A stretch of 64,000 nucleotides of DNA from Chloranthus sessilifolius (lineage: Eukaryota > Streptophyta > Magnoliopsida > Chloranthales > Chloranthaceae). The stretch is from the NCBI GenBank assembly GCA_021018995.1, contig CM037586.1, positions 151,322,060 through 151,386,059 on the forward strand. Direction: 5' to 3'. A program made the translations under genes and the position numbers. Shown here in pieces: positions 22,884 to 33,397 of the stretch (within the stretch, counting starts at the first letter, position 1; every line of letters begins with the position of its first letter). The notes beneath the pieces are model-generated. The model did not search any database. It was given only the letters and a program-made list of their open reading frames with translations, and was not told the DNA's origin.

Positions 22884-23364
22884 TGTTAGGTATTTGTGAC
22901 CCATACAATAACATTACCCTTTTCCTATTTTAATTAAAACATGATTGACTAAAGATCTTGAGATTTCCTTGTTACGTGATTCCACTCCACGCAACTTAAG
23001 GAGTTGATTTCAACTTTATTGGTTTGTGGTAAGCCAATTCCTATCTTCTAGTGATACACCTCTCCCTTGAATCTTTGATGGATTAGGATTCAAGAGCATG
23101 CTATAAAAGAGGACAACGTCCCCTCTTCATCTCCACTCAATGCAATCGTGCCCATCATATAGAGGGAGATAGAAACGAGGTAGAATTGTCCTCAAAGAAT
23201 TCCACGGAGGTGGCTTCTCTAATTTTATTGGCGAATATTCTCTTAAATAAGGTATGCCTAAATTCTTGATTGAAGATTAATTTGCTTAAGATATTTATTG
23301 CTTAAGATATGTTGATCAAATAATTCATGCTTAGATCTTGTTTGTTCTTTTAATATTTCTAACA
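22884..23364 (+). repeat. 3' LTR of the 4.8-kb copia element
   Basis: 481 bp, TGTTAGGTATTTGTGACCC to TTTCTAACA, followed by TSD GGAAT. It is highly similar to 18567-19068 except for the 32-bp duplication and a short insertion near 22920-22935. Confidence 0.93.
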
Positions 23365-23849
23365 GGAATGGCCCCTACGGCCCTTAAGTCATTCAATTTT
23401 CCCCCTTTGTCAAATTCTGAAAGGAATTTTCAGCACCAACTTAATAAGATAACCAAGCTTATAAACAACCTTCTAGCCAGTCGGTGATGTCCAAAACTGA
23501 TAAATATCGACTGATAATTCGAGGAGTACCCTCATGTACAATTTCCTCTCGGAAAAGGATGGATAATTTTCCTATCTTTTCCGAGGCTTAAAGTTGATCC
23601 AAACAGTGGATTAAATCGAATGTTATTTCTATTTTCTGATCCAAACAATGGATTTCCCTCGCTTCCCTTGAATCCAAAGAGGAGAAATTCATATGATTCC
23701 AAAGCACTGGGATGGAGTGGATTAACACTAGATGATGGCTTAAATTATATATGGTGGTGTGGGGGTATCAGTACTCATCTATTTATGTAGTGAGAATCAA
23801 TCTCCGCTGCTCTCTCTTGGGCACCCATTAAGAGTCCATTGACAGAATC

Positions 23850-24090
23850 AAAAGGCCTTTCAACCATTCATTAATCACTTGGAGGAAGGATTAGCATCAG
23901 GTAAATTTTTGGTTTAAATTCATAAAAAAAAAAAGAAAAACAAATTGTAGGTTTAAATGAGACGTGCAGACCTCTTAACGATAAGAGATTTTGATAAAAA
24001 TTGACTTCATAGATTCCAATGATTAATAGTAAGTTATTTAATCCAGATATCTGTGAAAGTCATCGTCATGGAATCTTCTGGGGAATTGGC
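23850..24090 (+). pseudogene. Truncated 3'-end copy of the host gene at 26053
   Basis: The block ATTGACAGAATCAAAAGGCC, then TTTCAACC, then ACTTGGAGGAAGGATTAGCA matches exon 2 of the gene at 28298-28483 (ATTGACAGAATCAAAGGGCC, then ACTTGGAGAAAGGCTTGGCA). The similarity continues past the stop into the 3' flank: ATCTGTGAAAGTC-TCG--ATGGAATCTT at 24048-24078 against ATCTATGAAAGTC-TTTTCGTTGGAATCTT at 28530-28561. The reading frame is broken within 20 codons. It is therefore a decayed duplicate of the gene's 3' end, about 4.4 kb upstream on the same strand. Confidence 0.75.
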
Positions 24091-24369
24091 ATGCATAGCA
24101 GTTGATATAAAGCTGAATGACTTGGGAGTCCTCCCTTTATTTACGTTGCAACGATTGAAGTGAGTTCCAAAATATTCGATTTGTTCATCTTTTTTTGGAT
24201 GAATGCTTCCAATAATGAAACTGGATTGAAAGCAATAGAGTTTGGCTATATCTTGGATCACTAAGGGTATGTTTGCAACACTTCCTGATTGCTCCAATTG
24301 CTCTTAGAACACGCCAATCGGCAGCTCATTTGGTAAGTGTGCAAGGAGCTGATGGGGAACGGTTCCAGG

Positions 24370-24620
24370 GACAATTTTGTCAGAGCAGATGAAAATCGCT
24401 TTCGTGGGGCATGGACTGATCTTGGTCCTATCTCCGATAATGTTTCTGGATGTGTGCCACATGAAATGAAAAATCTGATCGTTTGATGGTCCGCCCATGG
24501 TCTCAAGATTCATTGAGTGGAAGATTGGGATGAAAATGATCTCCAAAGTCTGATTCAAAGCAGTCAAAAATTGTTAGGGTTGGTACCCTTAGAGATACGA
24601 TAGGTTCAAATAGAGCGCCC
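24370..24620. mobile_element. Foldback MITE, right half only
   Basis: Carries the right-arm blocks of the family: GTGTGCCACATGAAATG, then GATCGTTTGATGG, then CATGGTCTCAAGATTCATTG, then GAAAATGATCTCCAAAGTC. It ends in a TIR-like AATAGAGCGCCC. The left arm is not recognisable. Confidence 0.65.
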
Positions 24621-24630
24621 TTTTATGAAA

Positions 24631-25263
24631 GGGTACCTCTCTTTGCACAGGGAGTACTAAAAGCGCCTATGTCCGAAATCCACCGAAACCCGACAACTTT
24701 TTGGATTCAGACCAAATTGTCAAACTCGGAATTGGTATCGGGTATCAATCCATGGAGGACTACTATGTATTGGCCTTTTAAAAAAAAAAAAAAAAAAACT
24801 CCAAATCTCGTCTCAGATCGATATGTATCGGCCGATACCGATGCGATATCGAGTTATGGAACCGATACGTATCGGTTTGCCAAAAAACTGACATGTATCA
24901 GTATCAGCCAATTCTTGATACTATAATTCAAACGATTGAGAGCATTTTCCGCCCCAATCTTCGACATAGTGAATCCTGACACCATTATCTTACCATAAAC
25001 CGTTAAGTTGTTGATTCCACATGGCAAATATTCCAAATATGGCTTTAAAATCACATTTGAGTGTATATATGCCATTTGACTTTGGGAGCATTTTTTGGGG
25101 ATCAGTGCTATGTGAAATAAAAAAATTGACTGTCAGATGGTACACTCATGATCTCTGATCTATCATGTGGAAGATTTGGGTGAAAAATGATCTCAATTGT
25201 TCAATTCTATGGGTTTTAGACTTAGATGCTTTCAGTAATCCAGTAGGCGCGGACACAGATACC
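24631..25263. mobile_element. Foldback MITE interrupted by a hAT-type MITE
   Basis: Begins GGGTACCTCTCTTTGCAC and ends near GGACACAGATACC. Left-arm blocks resume at 24934 after the inserted element (24713-24925). The arms are inverted copies of each other: CAATCTTCGACATAGTGAATC on the left and GATCTATCATGTGGAAGATT on the right. Confidence 0.7.
24713..24925. mobile_element. GATAC-rich hAT-type MITE, copy 3
   Basis: Flanked by ATTCAGAC (24705-24712) and ATTCAAAC (24926-24933), an 8-bp TSD with one mismatch. The interior has GATATGTATCGGCCGATACC and CCGATACGTATCGG. Terminal repeats are degenerate (CAAATTGTCAAACTCGG; TTCTTGATACTATA). Confidence 0.7.
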
Positions 25264-25325
25264 TTTATTATGAAAATTTTCCACTACTAAAGTGGCACTC
25301 ATCCATCATGCAGCAATTTTCTATT

Positions 25326-25741
25326 GGGAAATGTTACGCCCCCACCAATTTTTTCTTTGAACACATATACCACAAATAAAGAGACCTTACATTTTGGGGA
25401 CATGTGTCATGTGAAAACATCATCTAAGTCATCTAATTTGAAGGCCATATGTTAAAGATCTTTAACAAAAAAAATTGGCATGAAGTATAATCTCTATCAT
25501 ATGATTTAATACAGTCAAATGCTATCGTCCGATTCAATAATTGACTTCATGGAATCAAATGATAAAGATTGTGTTTCATGCCGTTCTTTTGCATGAAAGA
25601 TCTTTTAAAACATGGCCTTTAAATCAGACAATTAAGATGGTATTTTCACATGACATGGATCCCCAAAATGCGAAGTATTTTCATTAAGTGGTTTTAATGG
25701 GTGTGCGTGAAAAAAAAATAGGTGTGCGCGTAGCAAGACCC
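25326..25741. mobile_element. Foldback MITE, second subfamily
   Basis: The two arms are inverted copies. GGGAAATGTTACGCCCCCAC, then ATTTTGGGGACATGTGTCATG, then AAGGCCATATGTTAAAGATC on the left match, inverted, GGGTCTTGCTACGCGCACAC, then ATTTTGGGGATCCATGTCATG, then AAGGCCATGTTTTAAAAGATC. The flanks TTTTCTATT and TTTCTTATT resemble a 9-bp TSD with two differences. It lies 310 bp upstream of the host gene start codon. Confidence 0.75.
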
Positions 25742-26052
25742 TTTCTTATTGTGTAAGGGTTGGGTGAGCTGCACGATGGTCAAGTCACCACGATCAGGTT
25801 GGTTCTGTGACGTGTGCAATGTGAAATTGTCATTTATATTTTCTAATATTGGTGGGTATAATTAAATCACATGGAAATATACAGTGGTTCCACATGACAT
25901 GCATCCGTAAAAGTGAACCTGCTGGTGGGGTTGGGGGTGGGGGCAAGCACCCAATGCCAACTCTTTCACTTATTGAATGTGGTTCATAAATAAAGTGCTC
26001 GTGCAACCTTATCTCTAAAACGCCTCCCCACTTAAGCCATCTTCTTCTACTC
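25742..26052 (+). promoter_or_regulatory. Upstream region of the host gene
   Basis: About 310 bp separate the MITE end from the ATG at 26053. A TTCATAAATAAAG stretch near 25984 could serve as a TATA element. The start codon follows a CT-rich leader (CATCTTCTTCTACTC). No other motif is clear. Confidence 0.35.
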
Positions 26053-28483
26053 ATGTTGAAGCGTGGAGGAGCTGCAAATGCATCTGCAAGGCCATTGTTG
26101 CCATTTGTCTCGAGCAAGAGCACCCCTTTCACTCTGCCCATCAACACCTCTTCATCCTCTAAAATTTCGAAAATCCAAATAGAAAGAGCTCGCTTCTTCG
26201 GCTGTAATGCGAAGCGGAGAGTAAGATACGAACACGATGAAGAAGAAGAAGATTATGGGGAAAATTCGGAGATAGCTATGTTAGAATTATATAGCGAGTC
26301 TGCTAAGGATGAGGTCCTTCTTGTTCGAGCTCTGGTCGATGATCAAGAAGAAGTTGTTCTCGTCTTCAAGGTAAATTCTTAATTTTTTTTCTAAATTTCT
26401 TCTAAAATATTATAGATTTATGTCATATTTGACAGATTTATGTGTTTTTGTGAATGAGTAATCCAGCATTATCCCCTTCATTGATTCGGTAACGTCTTTT
26501 ACCTGTCAAAAGTTTACTGTCATGGATTTTAAAATATTTAGTTGCCGTTATTTCACGGCTACCAAATCTTTTAGGGCACCAACGTTATTTCACGGCTATC
26601 AAACTCATTGATTGCTTTCGATCATATGATAGAGATCGTTTTTCATCCCAATCTTTCACACGATGGATCTCAAGCAGTGGGCGTTAGATTTTGATTCCAT
26701 ATTACACACATACCAAAAATGATCCGAGAACCATATTTGATCTGACGATCATGATCAACTTATATTTTGAAATGTGCGCCACATGGAATCAAAATCTGAC
26801 CATTTTATAATATACCCATTATTCAAGATCCATTATGTGAAAGATTGAGACAAAAAAATCTCCAATGTTTCCTTCAAAGGAGTCAATGGTTTCTTTGTTG
26901 GTGCCCTTACAAATTCTGTAAGTACAAATAGAGCAACCCTTCATGGAACTGAAAATGGGGTATTGTTATTTGCAACCAAGTATTGTGTATAAACAATCAT
27001 GGTTTTTGCATGTGAAAATTGTTGATTGTCTTAATGAGACGACGAAAATTGTTTTTCGCCTTAATCTTCCACATGAGATCTCTAGATCATGGAGCTCTTA
27101 TCAAACAGTCAGATTTTGGATTCATGTGGCACACATCCCTCAAAATTATCATGAGCATGAGCATACCATGACCATGACAATGAGTTTTATGGTCACTTTT
27201 AGGAAAGTTTTTCATTTACTGTCGGATAGGTGCACCATGATCTCATGATCTGGTGTGTAGAAGATTTGATCAAAAAATAATATCCAACACTTGGTTTGAA
27301 GTAGTCAACGATTTTCACGTACAAAATCTTGGATTGTGGATACACAAGTTGCGTATGGCATAGCTCTCTGCTAGTTACTACTACAACAGAGTTCACTTGT
27401 TTTAGTTGATTCCCATTATCTTTTCTAACTCCTTGCAAATGAGGATTTACCCGCTCTAACAGCAACCTCCCTCCCTACCAGAGCAAATAAAATATGCTCT
27501 ATCAAGGAGTGAGCAAAGAGGAAAGTAGAATTGCGGAACAAGTAAATCTTGCTATGCAATGAGTTATCAATGAGAAGGGATACTTGCTAAAACAGGTAGA
27601 AGGATGTTAACAAAGTGGATAGAAACTTGTTAAAGCAGGTGAACTCTGCTATGACAAGGGCTAGCAGAGAGAGAAAGAGAGAGATGCCATAGGCAGCCAC
27701 AATTTCTGGTTGAAGGGTGCTCACCAACTTGAATAGATGGAATAGGTTAATTATTAAAGAAATAAAAAAATATGGAATAGCATCAAGTGCACTTGTTTCA
27801 TCACATGGCACAGACAATTACCAATCCAAGCCATCCAAGCCAAAAGAAACCCCTTCAAACCGATCTTCAGCAAAGTGGATCTTGAGACCATAAGTGTACC
27901 ATCAGATGTTCAATTTTGTATTTCACGTGACACAAATACCTAAAAATGGCCCTAAGATCACATGGCACACCTCACGCTCGAACATGACTAGGGCCATTTT
28001 TGCGAATATGTGACATGCGTTATAAAAAACTTGACCGTCTTATTAGAAGATCATGGTCTCAAGATCCAATGTAGAAGATCGGGGTGAAAAATGATCTCCA
28101 TCATCTGATCGAAAGAAATCAATAGGTTTTAAGGGGTTTCCGACGTGGCCCTTTCGATAAACCTGTTAGCCGAAATAGAGGTACCCTATGTGACATGATG
28201 TTAGCACAAAATTTGTGTGCATCAAAAGATTCTAATCTATGCGCGCATCAAAAGTATGCATAGAAATTAATTATATAATTTTTATGTGATCTTTTAGGGA
28301 TTCTCGTCTTCGTTATCTAGCAGAACAACTCCAAGCCTATCAAGAAGTGTTCTTCCAGCTAGAGCTATTATAAAGTCGATTGACAGAATCAAAGGGCCCT
28401 TTGATCCTTCAAACATCCAATACTTGGAGAAAGGCTTGGCATGGGAGGCCTTCAAAGTTCGCATTCAAGGCAACAAATTTTAG
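26053..28483 (+). CDS. Host protein of unknown function, two exons, probable plastid protein (DUF7734-like)
   Basis: Exon 1 is 26053-26370 (ATG to CTTCAAG/GTAAATTC) and exon 2 is 28298-28483 (CTTTTAG/GGATTC to TAG). Both junctions are GT-AG in phase 0, giving 167 aa. The first 50 residues are rich in Ser, Thr and basic residues (FVSSKSTPFTLPINTSSSSK), as in a chloroplast transit peptide. An acidic HDEEEEDYGENSE stretch follows, then the conserved core AMLELYSESAKDEVLLVRAL, VDDQEEVVLVFK, GFSSSLSSRT, SVLPARAIIKSIDRIKGPFD and NIQYLEKGLAWEAFK. From memory this core matches a small conserved plant plastid family of unknown function (DUF7734-like); that label is unverified. The frame is intact and the splice sites clean, so it is the best candidate for a working gene here. 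The 1.93-kb intron holds three foldback MITEs, and more lie within 1 kb on either side. Confidence 0.85.
26541..26939. mobile_element. Foldback MITE in the host gene intron, copy 1
   Basis: The left arm has TTAGGGCACCAACG, then GATTGCTTTCGATCA, then CATCCCAATCTTTCACACG. The right arm has GAAAGATTGAGAC, then GGAGTCAATGG, then TTGGTGCCC, ending ACAAATAGAGCAACCC. The arms are inverted copies around an AT-rich centre. Confidence 0.75.
26960..27330. mobile_element. Foldback MITE in the host gene intron, copy 2, degenerate
   Basis: Family blocks are recognisable: TTAATCTTCCACATGAGATC, then CATGTGGCACACATCCC, then the reverse-arm TGGTCACTTTTAGG, GCACCATGATCTCATGATC and GTAGAAGATTTGATC. The ends are too diverged to place exactly. 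Confidence 0.6.
27865..28186. mobile_element. Foldback MITE in the host gene intron, copy 3
   Basis: The right arm is well kept: CATGGTCTCAAGATCCAATG, then GAAGATCGGGGTGAAAAATG, then ATCTCCATCATCTGATC, ending GAAATAGAGGTACCC. The left arm has GTACCATCAGATGTTCAATT and TGACACAAATACC. It ends 111 bp before exon 2. Confidence 0.7.
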
Positions 28484-28621
28484 GATTCAATAATAATAAT
28501 AAAATAATAAATTATCTATTTAGTCCCGAGATCTATGAAAGTCTTTTTCGTTGGAATCTTTTGAGAAGAGGGCATGTGGACCAGTTTGATAGGGAGCTGT
28601 AATTGAGGAGTCTTACTTTTA

Positions 28622-29019
28622 GGGAGCCGTTACTTGCACTCGGAAAGTTGGCCTTTGCACCCAACTTAAAAGAAGACTTGTAATTTTAGAGATATGTGGC
28701 ATGTGAAAACACAATTTGGACCCTTTGATTTTAAGTACATGATCTATAGATCTTCAGTGCGTAAGATTGTAGCAAAAAACATTATTTATCATCTGATCTA
28801 TTGTAGTCAACTGTGGAATCTTATAATAGTGTTTGACTATATTTAATATCTGATGAAGATTATATTCCGTGCTCATCTTTTGCAGTTAATATCTTTAAAT
28901 CATGGCCTTGAAATCAAGCAGTTTAGATGATGTTTTTACATAATAGAAGTTGCTAAACTTGCAATTTCTTTTAGATTCGGTGCAAGGGCCAACCTTCTAA
29001 GTGCAAGTAATGGCTCCCC
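28622..29019. mobile_element. Foldback MITE just downstream of the host gene
   Basis: The termini GGGAGCCGTTACTTGCACT and, inverted, GGGAGCCATTACTTGCACT are near-identical. The arms match to the centre. The flanks ACTTTTA (28615-28621) and ACCTTTA (29020-29026) look like a 7-bp TSD with one mismatch. It belongs to the same subfamily as 25326-25741. Confidence 0.8.
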
Positions 29020-29711
29020 ACCTTTATTAACAATTATTATTATTTTATTTTATTTTTATACATTTAACAATTATTTTTATAGGTAAAGGAATTTACTACA
29101 ACAACAGAGTAACACAAAGGAGTTACCAAACAGCTCCACTCGAGTATCCACTGTCACAAAGTCCAGCGAATATGACCAATTATTTGGTAAAATTCGCCCC
29201 TCACCAAATAAATTATTCATAAATTTTTTACTATTCCTCAATCGGCAGACTCTTTGAAAAAGATACCGATGAAGTTAGTGAGGTAAATTTTTCTAGTCAT
29301 TTAACTTTTTTCAATAAATTAACCTCTTCTCTTGCCAAGAATTAACTTTTTTTTTAGTCACCTCATATCACACAACAAAAATCTGTCAACATCAGTAGAA
29401 GACATTATATAAAATTACTTAATTACTTTTAAGTAATTAATATATATATATATAAATATTAGATTAATATATATAATCATATCAGTATAAAAGTAATATT
29501 ATATTCAACATTCAAGTGCTAGTATTTAATTTGTTTAAATGCTTTTAGATAGTAAAAAATATATTGTGCAACATATATACGAAAAATATAAGTATATTAG
29601 CCAAATTATTCCCGAACCAATTCGCGAATTTATGGCAATTAGAGATATAAAGTCTCTCCGGCAGGCTTTCCCATACATCCATGTAAAGACCCCTCTCTCG
29701 GGCAGGCTTTC

Positions 29712-29763
<52 letters not shown>

Positions 29764-30019
29764 CGCCCACAGCTAAGAACAAAGTCTCTCACTTTTGATT
29801 ATCATACATATATATATCAGCCTCATTTCCTTTAAGCCAAACACCCTATACACCTGCAAGCACAGAAATCTTCCAAACTTTTCATTAACTCCTAACTGAA
29901 CACCTTCACATGCCGCATGCATAAAGTTGATTTCTACTCATCAGAAAAAATCCAACTTAGCCCAAAAAAATGTAGAAAATTATACCAAATTTGTCATGTA
30001 ACCCATCAATGAATCATGA
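29020..30019. other. Noncoding, AT-rich, with a TA microsatellite
   Basis: No gene seen. A pure AT repeat runs about 29716-29762. A short direct repeat, GGCAGGCTTTCCCATA, occurs at about 29661 and 29703 directly before it. Confidence 0.6.
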
Positions 30020-30610
30020 TATGGTTCACATTTTGTTACTCTTGCAGACAAAGCAGACATCTATTTTTCACTACCACACCCCACTTTCTCAGCTGATCAA
30101 GGGTCCAGATTCGCCCCCATTTGAAACGTTCCTATAGCACGAGGTGCAAGCCTCCAAATCCATCCAATTTTTGTTGTATGATAAACCAATTAGACTTCTC
30201 ACATGCGATACCAGAGTATTATTTCATCCCCCACTCTCCAAAGTCATTTACCAAGAAAAGCCATATGCGTCTCACCCAGCCTTCTATTATCCACTTTCCT
30301 TCATTAACATTGTAATGGCTTAAGTGATCTTCAGTAAATTTTGGCTCAGACTCCATGTACAACTGGCAAAACAGGGATGAGTCTCAATACATCTGTATGG
30401 TCAAGATTATAACTACAGGGATTTTATGGATATGAAAATCGGACTACTTTTTCGGATGTGTGCACATGGAAATGCCAGTCATTTGTTTTGTCTGGGCTAA
30501 AAGCCATGATGTAAAGATTTTTCTCACTTGTCAACGACCATAAAAATTTGGATAAAGGTCGTGAGGAACCAATGACTCGATTATGGAAAATTATAAACAT
30601 AGGACAAATT
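30020..30610. repeat. Duplicated segment, copy 1
   Basis: Blocks such as GCAGACAAAGCAGACATCTA, then ATTTGAAACGTTCCTATAGC, then CACATGCGATACCAG are repeated at 31355-31692. The continuation (CCCCCACTCTCC, then GGCTTAAGTGATCTTCA, then CCATGTACAACTGGCA, then ACCAATGACTCGAT) is repeated at about 33640-34170. The segment's role is unknown; it has no convincing reading frame. Confidence 0.75.
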
Positions 30611-30780
30611 TATTAAGGACAAAGTGCAAACGGCAGATGTGGCGCAACGTGACTGGTTACACCGACCTGCATTAATTGAGTTTTACCGTACTTGCAGTCA
30701 ATTGAGCTGCGCCACATCGCCGCCTGCATTTTGTCCGCATAAAATCTGTCCTCCATATAACACTGTCCCTCGTAACTTAC
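30590..30780. mobile_element. MITE with GTGGCGCAAC-type inverted repeats
   Basis: The left arm GGACAAATTTATTAAGGACA, then GCAAACGGCAGATGTGGCGCA mirrors the right arm, which inverted reads GGACAGATTTTATGCGGACA, then GCAGGCGGCGATGTGGCGCA. This gives roughly 55-bp terminal inverted repeats. Related copies lie at 33398-33573, 34485-34650 and 51630-51800, with partial ones at 30895-30960 and 33715-33835. Confidence 0.75.
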
Positions 30781-30983
30781 CCGATTCCTCATTAGTTTGT
30801 TTTTTGCTGCCACATGGCACCGAATGGCATAATTAGGTGGGACAAAAAAAGACTGGCTCAATGATCATAACTATTGTGAAAAATAGTAACAACAATAAAA
30901 TATAGACAGTGTCATATAGTGGACTACTTTGCAGGCAGCTTATGTGGCGCAACGTGACTGGCTACACACATATGCACATAATG

Positions 30984-31132
30984 TACTACAACAAGTAAGA
31001 CTATTAGTGGCAATTTTTTTAACAAAAAACTGCTGCTATTAGTCCCGCTACGAAAAATTGCCGCTATTAGTCATTCGCTGCAAAAAACCGCCTTAACATC
31101 AAGTGTTGCTGAAACACCTTATTTTTGTAGTA
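30984..31132. mobile_element. CACTA-type MITE, copy 1
   Basis: TACTACAACAAGTAAGAC to TTATTTTTGTAGTA, with the outer C of CACTA mutated to T at both ends. It is flanked by ATG on each side, a 3-bp TSD. Internal TATTAGTGGCAA and CTGCTGCTATTAGT resemble the subterminal repeats of the other copies. Confidence 0.75.
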
Positions 31133-31455
31133 ATGACATAACAAAAATTATATGAAGTTATTATTCACCTATCCATAAACACATATGCACATAATGACAT
31201 GACAAAAATATTTAATCAGGAAAAAATCGGAGACAGTCAGAAAAATTCGTCAACAAATCGAAAATTCGAATACTTGTCCGATTAATCAGATATGTAATAT
31301 CAGAGGCGAAAAATCAGAGATTTTCGAAGACTTTTGGAGACATTTGTCACTATGTTGCAGACAAAGCAGACATCTATTTCTCACTAGCACACCTCACTTT
31401 CTTAGTTGATCAAGGGTCAAAATTCAACCCATTTGAAACGTTCCTATAGCACGAG

Positions 31456-31619
31456 CAATACAAAAAAAAAAGACTATTAGCGGCAGTTTTTGGTTGTAAA
31501 AAATTTCCGCTATTAACAAAAAAAGCTATTAAGACTATTAGCGACAAGAGTATTAGCAGTAGTTTTTTATTAATAGCGACAGTTTTTGACTGTCGCTAAT
31601 AGTCTTATTTTTTGTAATG
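31456..31619. mobile_element. CACTA-type MITE, copy 2, with known empty site
   Basis: CAATACAAAA to TTTTGTAATG, with TSD GAG (31453-31455 and 31620-31622). The paralogous segment at 30139 has a single GAG in GCACGAGGTGCAAG, proving insertion. Subterminal GACTATTAGCGGCAG motifs are in inverted orientation. Confidence 0.92.
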
Positions 31620-31692
31620 GAGGTGTAAGCCCCCAAATCCATCCTAATTTTTGTTGTTTGGTAAACCAATTAGACTTCTCACATGCGATACC

Positions 31693-32780
31693 AGGGTTAA
31701 GCTTTCACTGCATTAGCTTATTCTGACTAACAACAAAAGAATTTTATCTTCAAAAGCACTTTAATCTTTCAAATTTAATCTCATGGTTTTTCAGTCAGTG
31801 GCCACTATTAGATCTAGTTGTTGCATTCTATTCTAAAAAATCGTGTAAATCTGTCTTAGGAAGATTGTGTGTCAAGATGGATGGATCATGTGTTTGTTAC
31901 CAAGGCTATCATTAACACTTGTATCTTTGACCATGTCTTTAACGTGTAAAGTCTTTTCTAAAATGACTTAGCCAACTGATCGTTTTAGAAAACTCCCTCT
32001 GGACTTGTAGTGTTTACCACTACTAGCTGGTTTGCATTACATGTCGATGTCTGATGTTGGTACATGCGTTTGTCCACAGCTAGTTAGGTTGCCCACAGCG
32101 AGCTGTTATGAAATACAGAGTGAGTCATGGTCTACAGCTAGTTGTCATTAATGTGACAGCAAGTTATGATCACAGCTCGTTGTCACTATAATCACAGCTA
32201 GTTGTTGTTCCTCGACCTTAGATATAAATCACTCTTTTGTTCTTTTGCTATAAAGGGTTTTTTGGACTTTTGTTAGTATTGTCTTCTTGGGTAGCTTAAG
32301 GGTTTTAATAAAAGATTTTGAAAAATATGAGCTAGGCAATTGATTGTTGGCCTTTCTAGTGTAGTAGGGTTGCCCAAAATATCTTTCTTTCTCCTTTTAA
32401 AAGAAAATCAAATTCTAATGATTATATAAGTTTTATTTTAAAAGGTTTCTTTTCTCTTTTATTTTCTTATTATTAATTTGCCTGAGGGAGTTGGGAGTAT
32501 TGAACCCTAGAGATTAGGGTGAGTGGTTGATAGCATTCAAATCTGAAGGTTATGGAAACGACCTGCGATGGGAAGTTGAATTACTTGGGTTTAATAGAAT
32601 ATGTGCATTTGTTCGGTATATCATTCGAAACTTCGTGTAATTATTTTATTTCATAGTGGATTTATTTAATGGACTTCAGTTCCGTAGTTTTTCTCGTGAT
32701 TGGGTTTTCACATAAATATCGTATTAGGGTGATTGATGGTCTATATCTAATCTTTAGATTAAAGTAGAATTAATCGAATG
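31693..32780 (+). mobile_element. Probable copia-type (SIRE/Maximus-like) LTR fragment
   Basis: Similarity to the duplicated segment stops abruptly at 31692. Inside are a CACAGCTAGTTG array (32078-32207), a TATA-like GCTATAAAGGGTTTTT (about 32249), and downstream text such as CTTCAGTTCCGTAG and CGTGATTGGGTTTTCACATAA. The latter resembles the U5 end of SIRE/Maximus-type copia LTRs as I know them. No second LTR or clear TSD was found, so boundaries and class are tentative. Confidence 0.45.
32076..32207. repeat. Phased short-motif array, CACAGCTAGTTG x6
   Basis: The ACAGCTAGTTG-like core (AGC of the core) lies at 32078, 32097, 32136, 32158, 32174 and 32196. Steps are 19, 39, 22, 16 and 22 bp. 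A weaker ACTAGCTGGTT lies at 32022. The array sits about 50 bp upstream of a TATA-like box. Confidence 0.7.
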
Positions 32781-33397
32781 GCAAATCAATTCTCTTGATT
32801 AAGGGAATTTCAGCCACTGTCTAAAAGGATTGGATTGAAAAAATTAAGGCCTTTTGGAATATTATTGCAGAATCGGATACCTCTACCGCATTTCTTAAAG
32901 TCTACAGTATCAATCTAGCAAAGGTCTCTTTCTCCCCCTGGCTTAAATTTTTCTTAAGCCTAATATTCCGCAACCCTTCCTCTTTTTATCAAAGTTATTA
33001 CAGAGCAACAGATTCTCATCACTAGATGTCATAGTCATCAAATTCTCTAAATTTTAAAAAAAATTACAAATAATTCACGAATTTGATATTCTATGAATTA
33101 ATTCCCAGTTATTCACGAATTTGTCAAAAAGCGTGTATTTTTAAAATTTATGAATAATTCACATTTTTTAATGTGAGTTTTAATAATTTTCTAATCTTTT
33201 GTTGCATGATTTTTCTGAACCCCGACTTAGTGACCATGCTAGAGTTTGGGGATTTTTATGCCTTATCTTTTCGGAACCTAATCCTTTGACCATTTCTCCA
33301 ACTAAAAGATAAACAGTTAGGAAATCTATGTATAGCAAAACATGAATCTCTCCACCAACCAGAACCCCTAGAGTTCCCGGCCCCAATCTTTCAACCG

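Larger units (their letters stand above)
18567..23364 (+). mobile_element. Ty1/copia element with gag only and TSD
   Basis: Two LTRs (18567-19068 and 22884-23364) flank a 3.8-kb interior. The exact 5-bp TSD GGAAT lies at 18562-18566 and 23365-23369. The primer-binding site TGGTGTCAGAGCC (one change from TGGTATCAGAGCC) begins at 19071. A polypurine tract, CAAGTGGGAGA, ends just before LTR 2. The interior keeps a gag reading frame with stops (about 20990-21900). I find no protease, integrase, reverse transcriptase or RNase H motifs, so the copy is non-autonomous. Confidence 0.92.

Noticed and set aside
29535-29792. Frames with Tyr-Ile repeats
   Set aside because: They read through the (AT)n microsatellite at 29716-29762.
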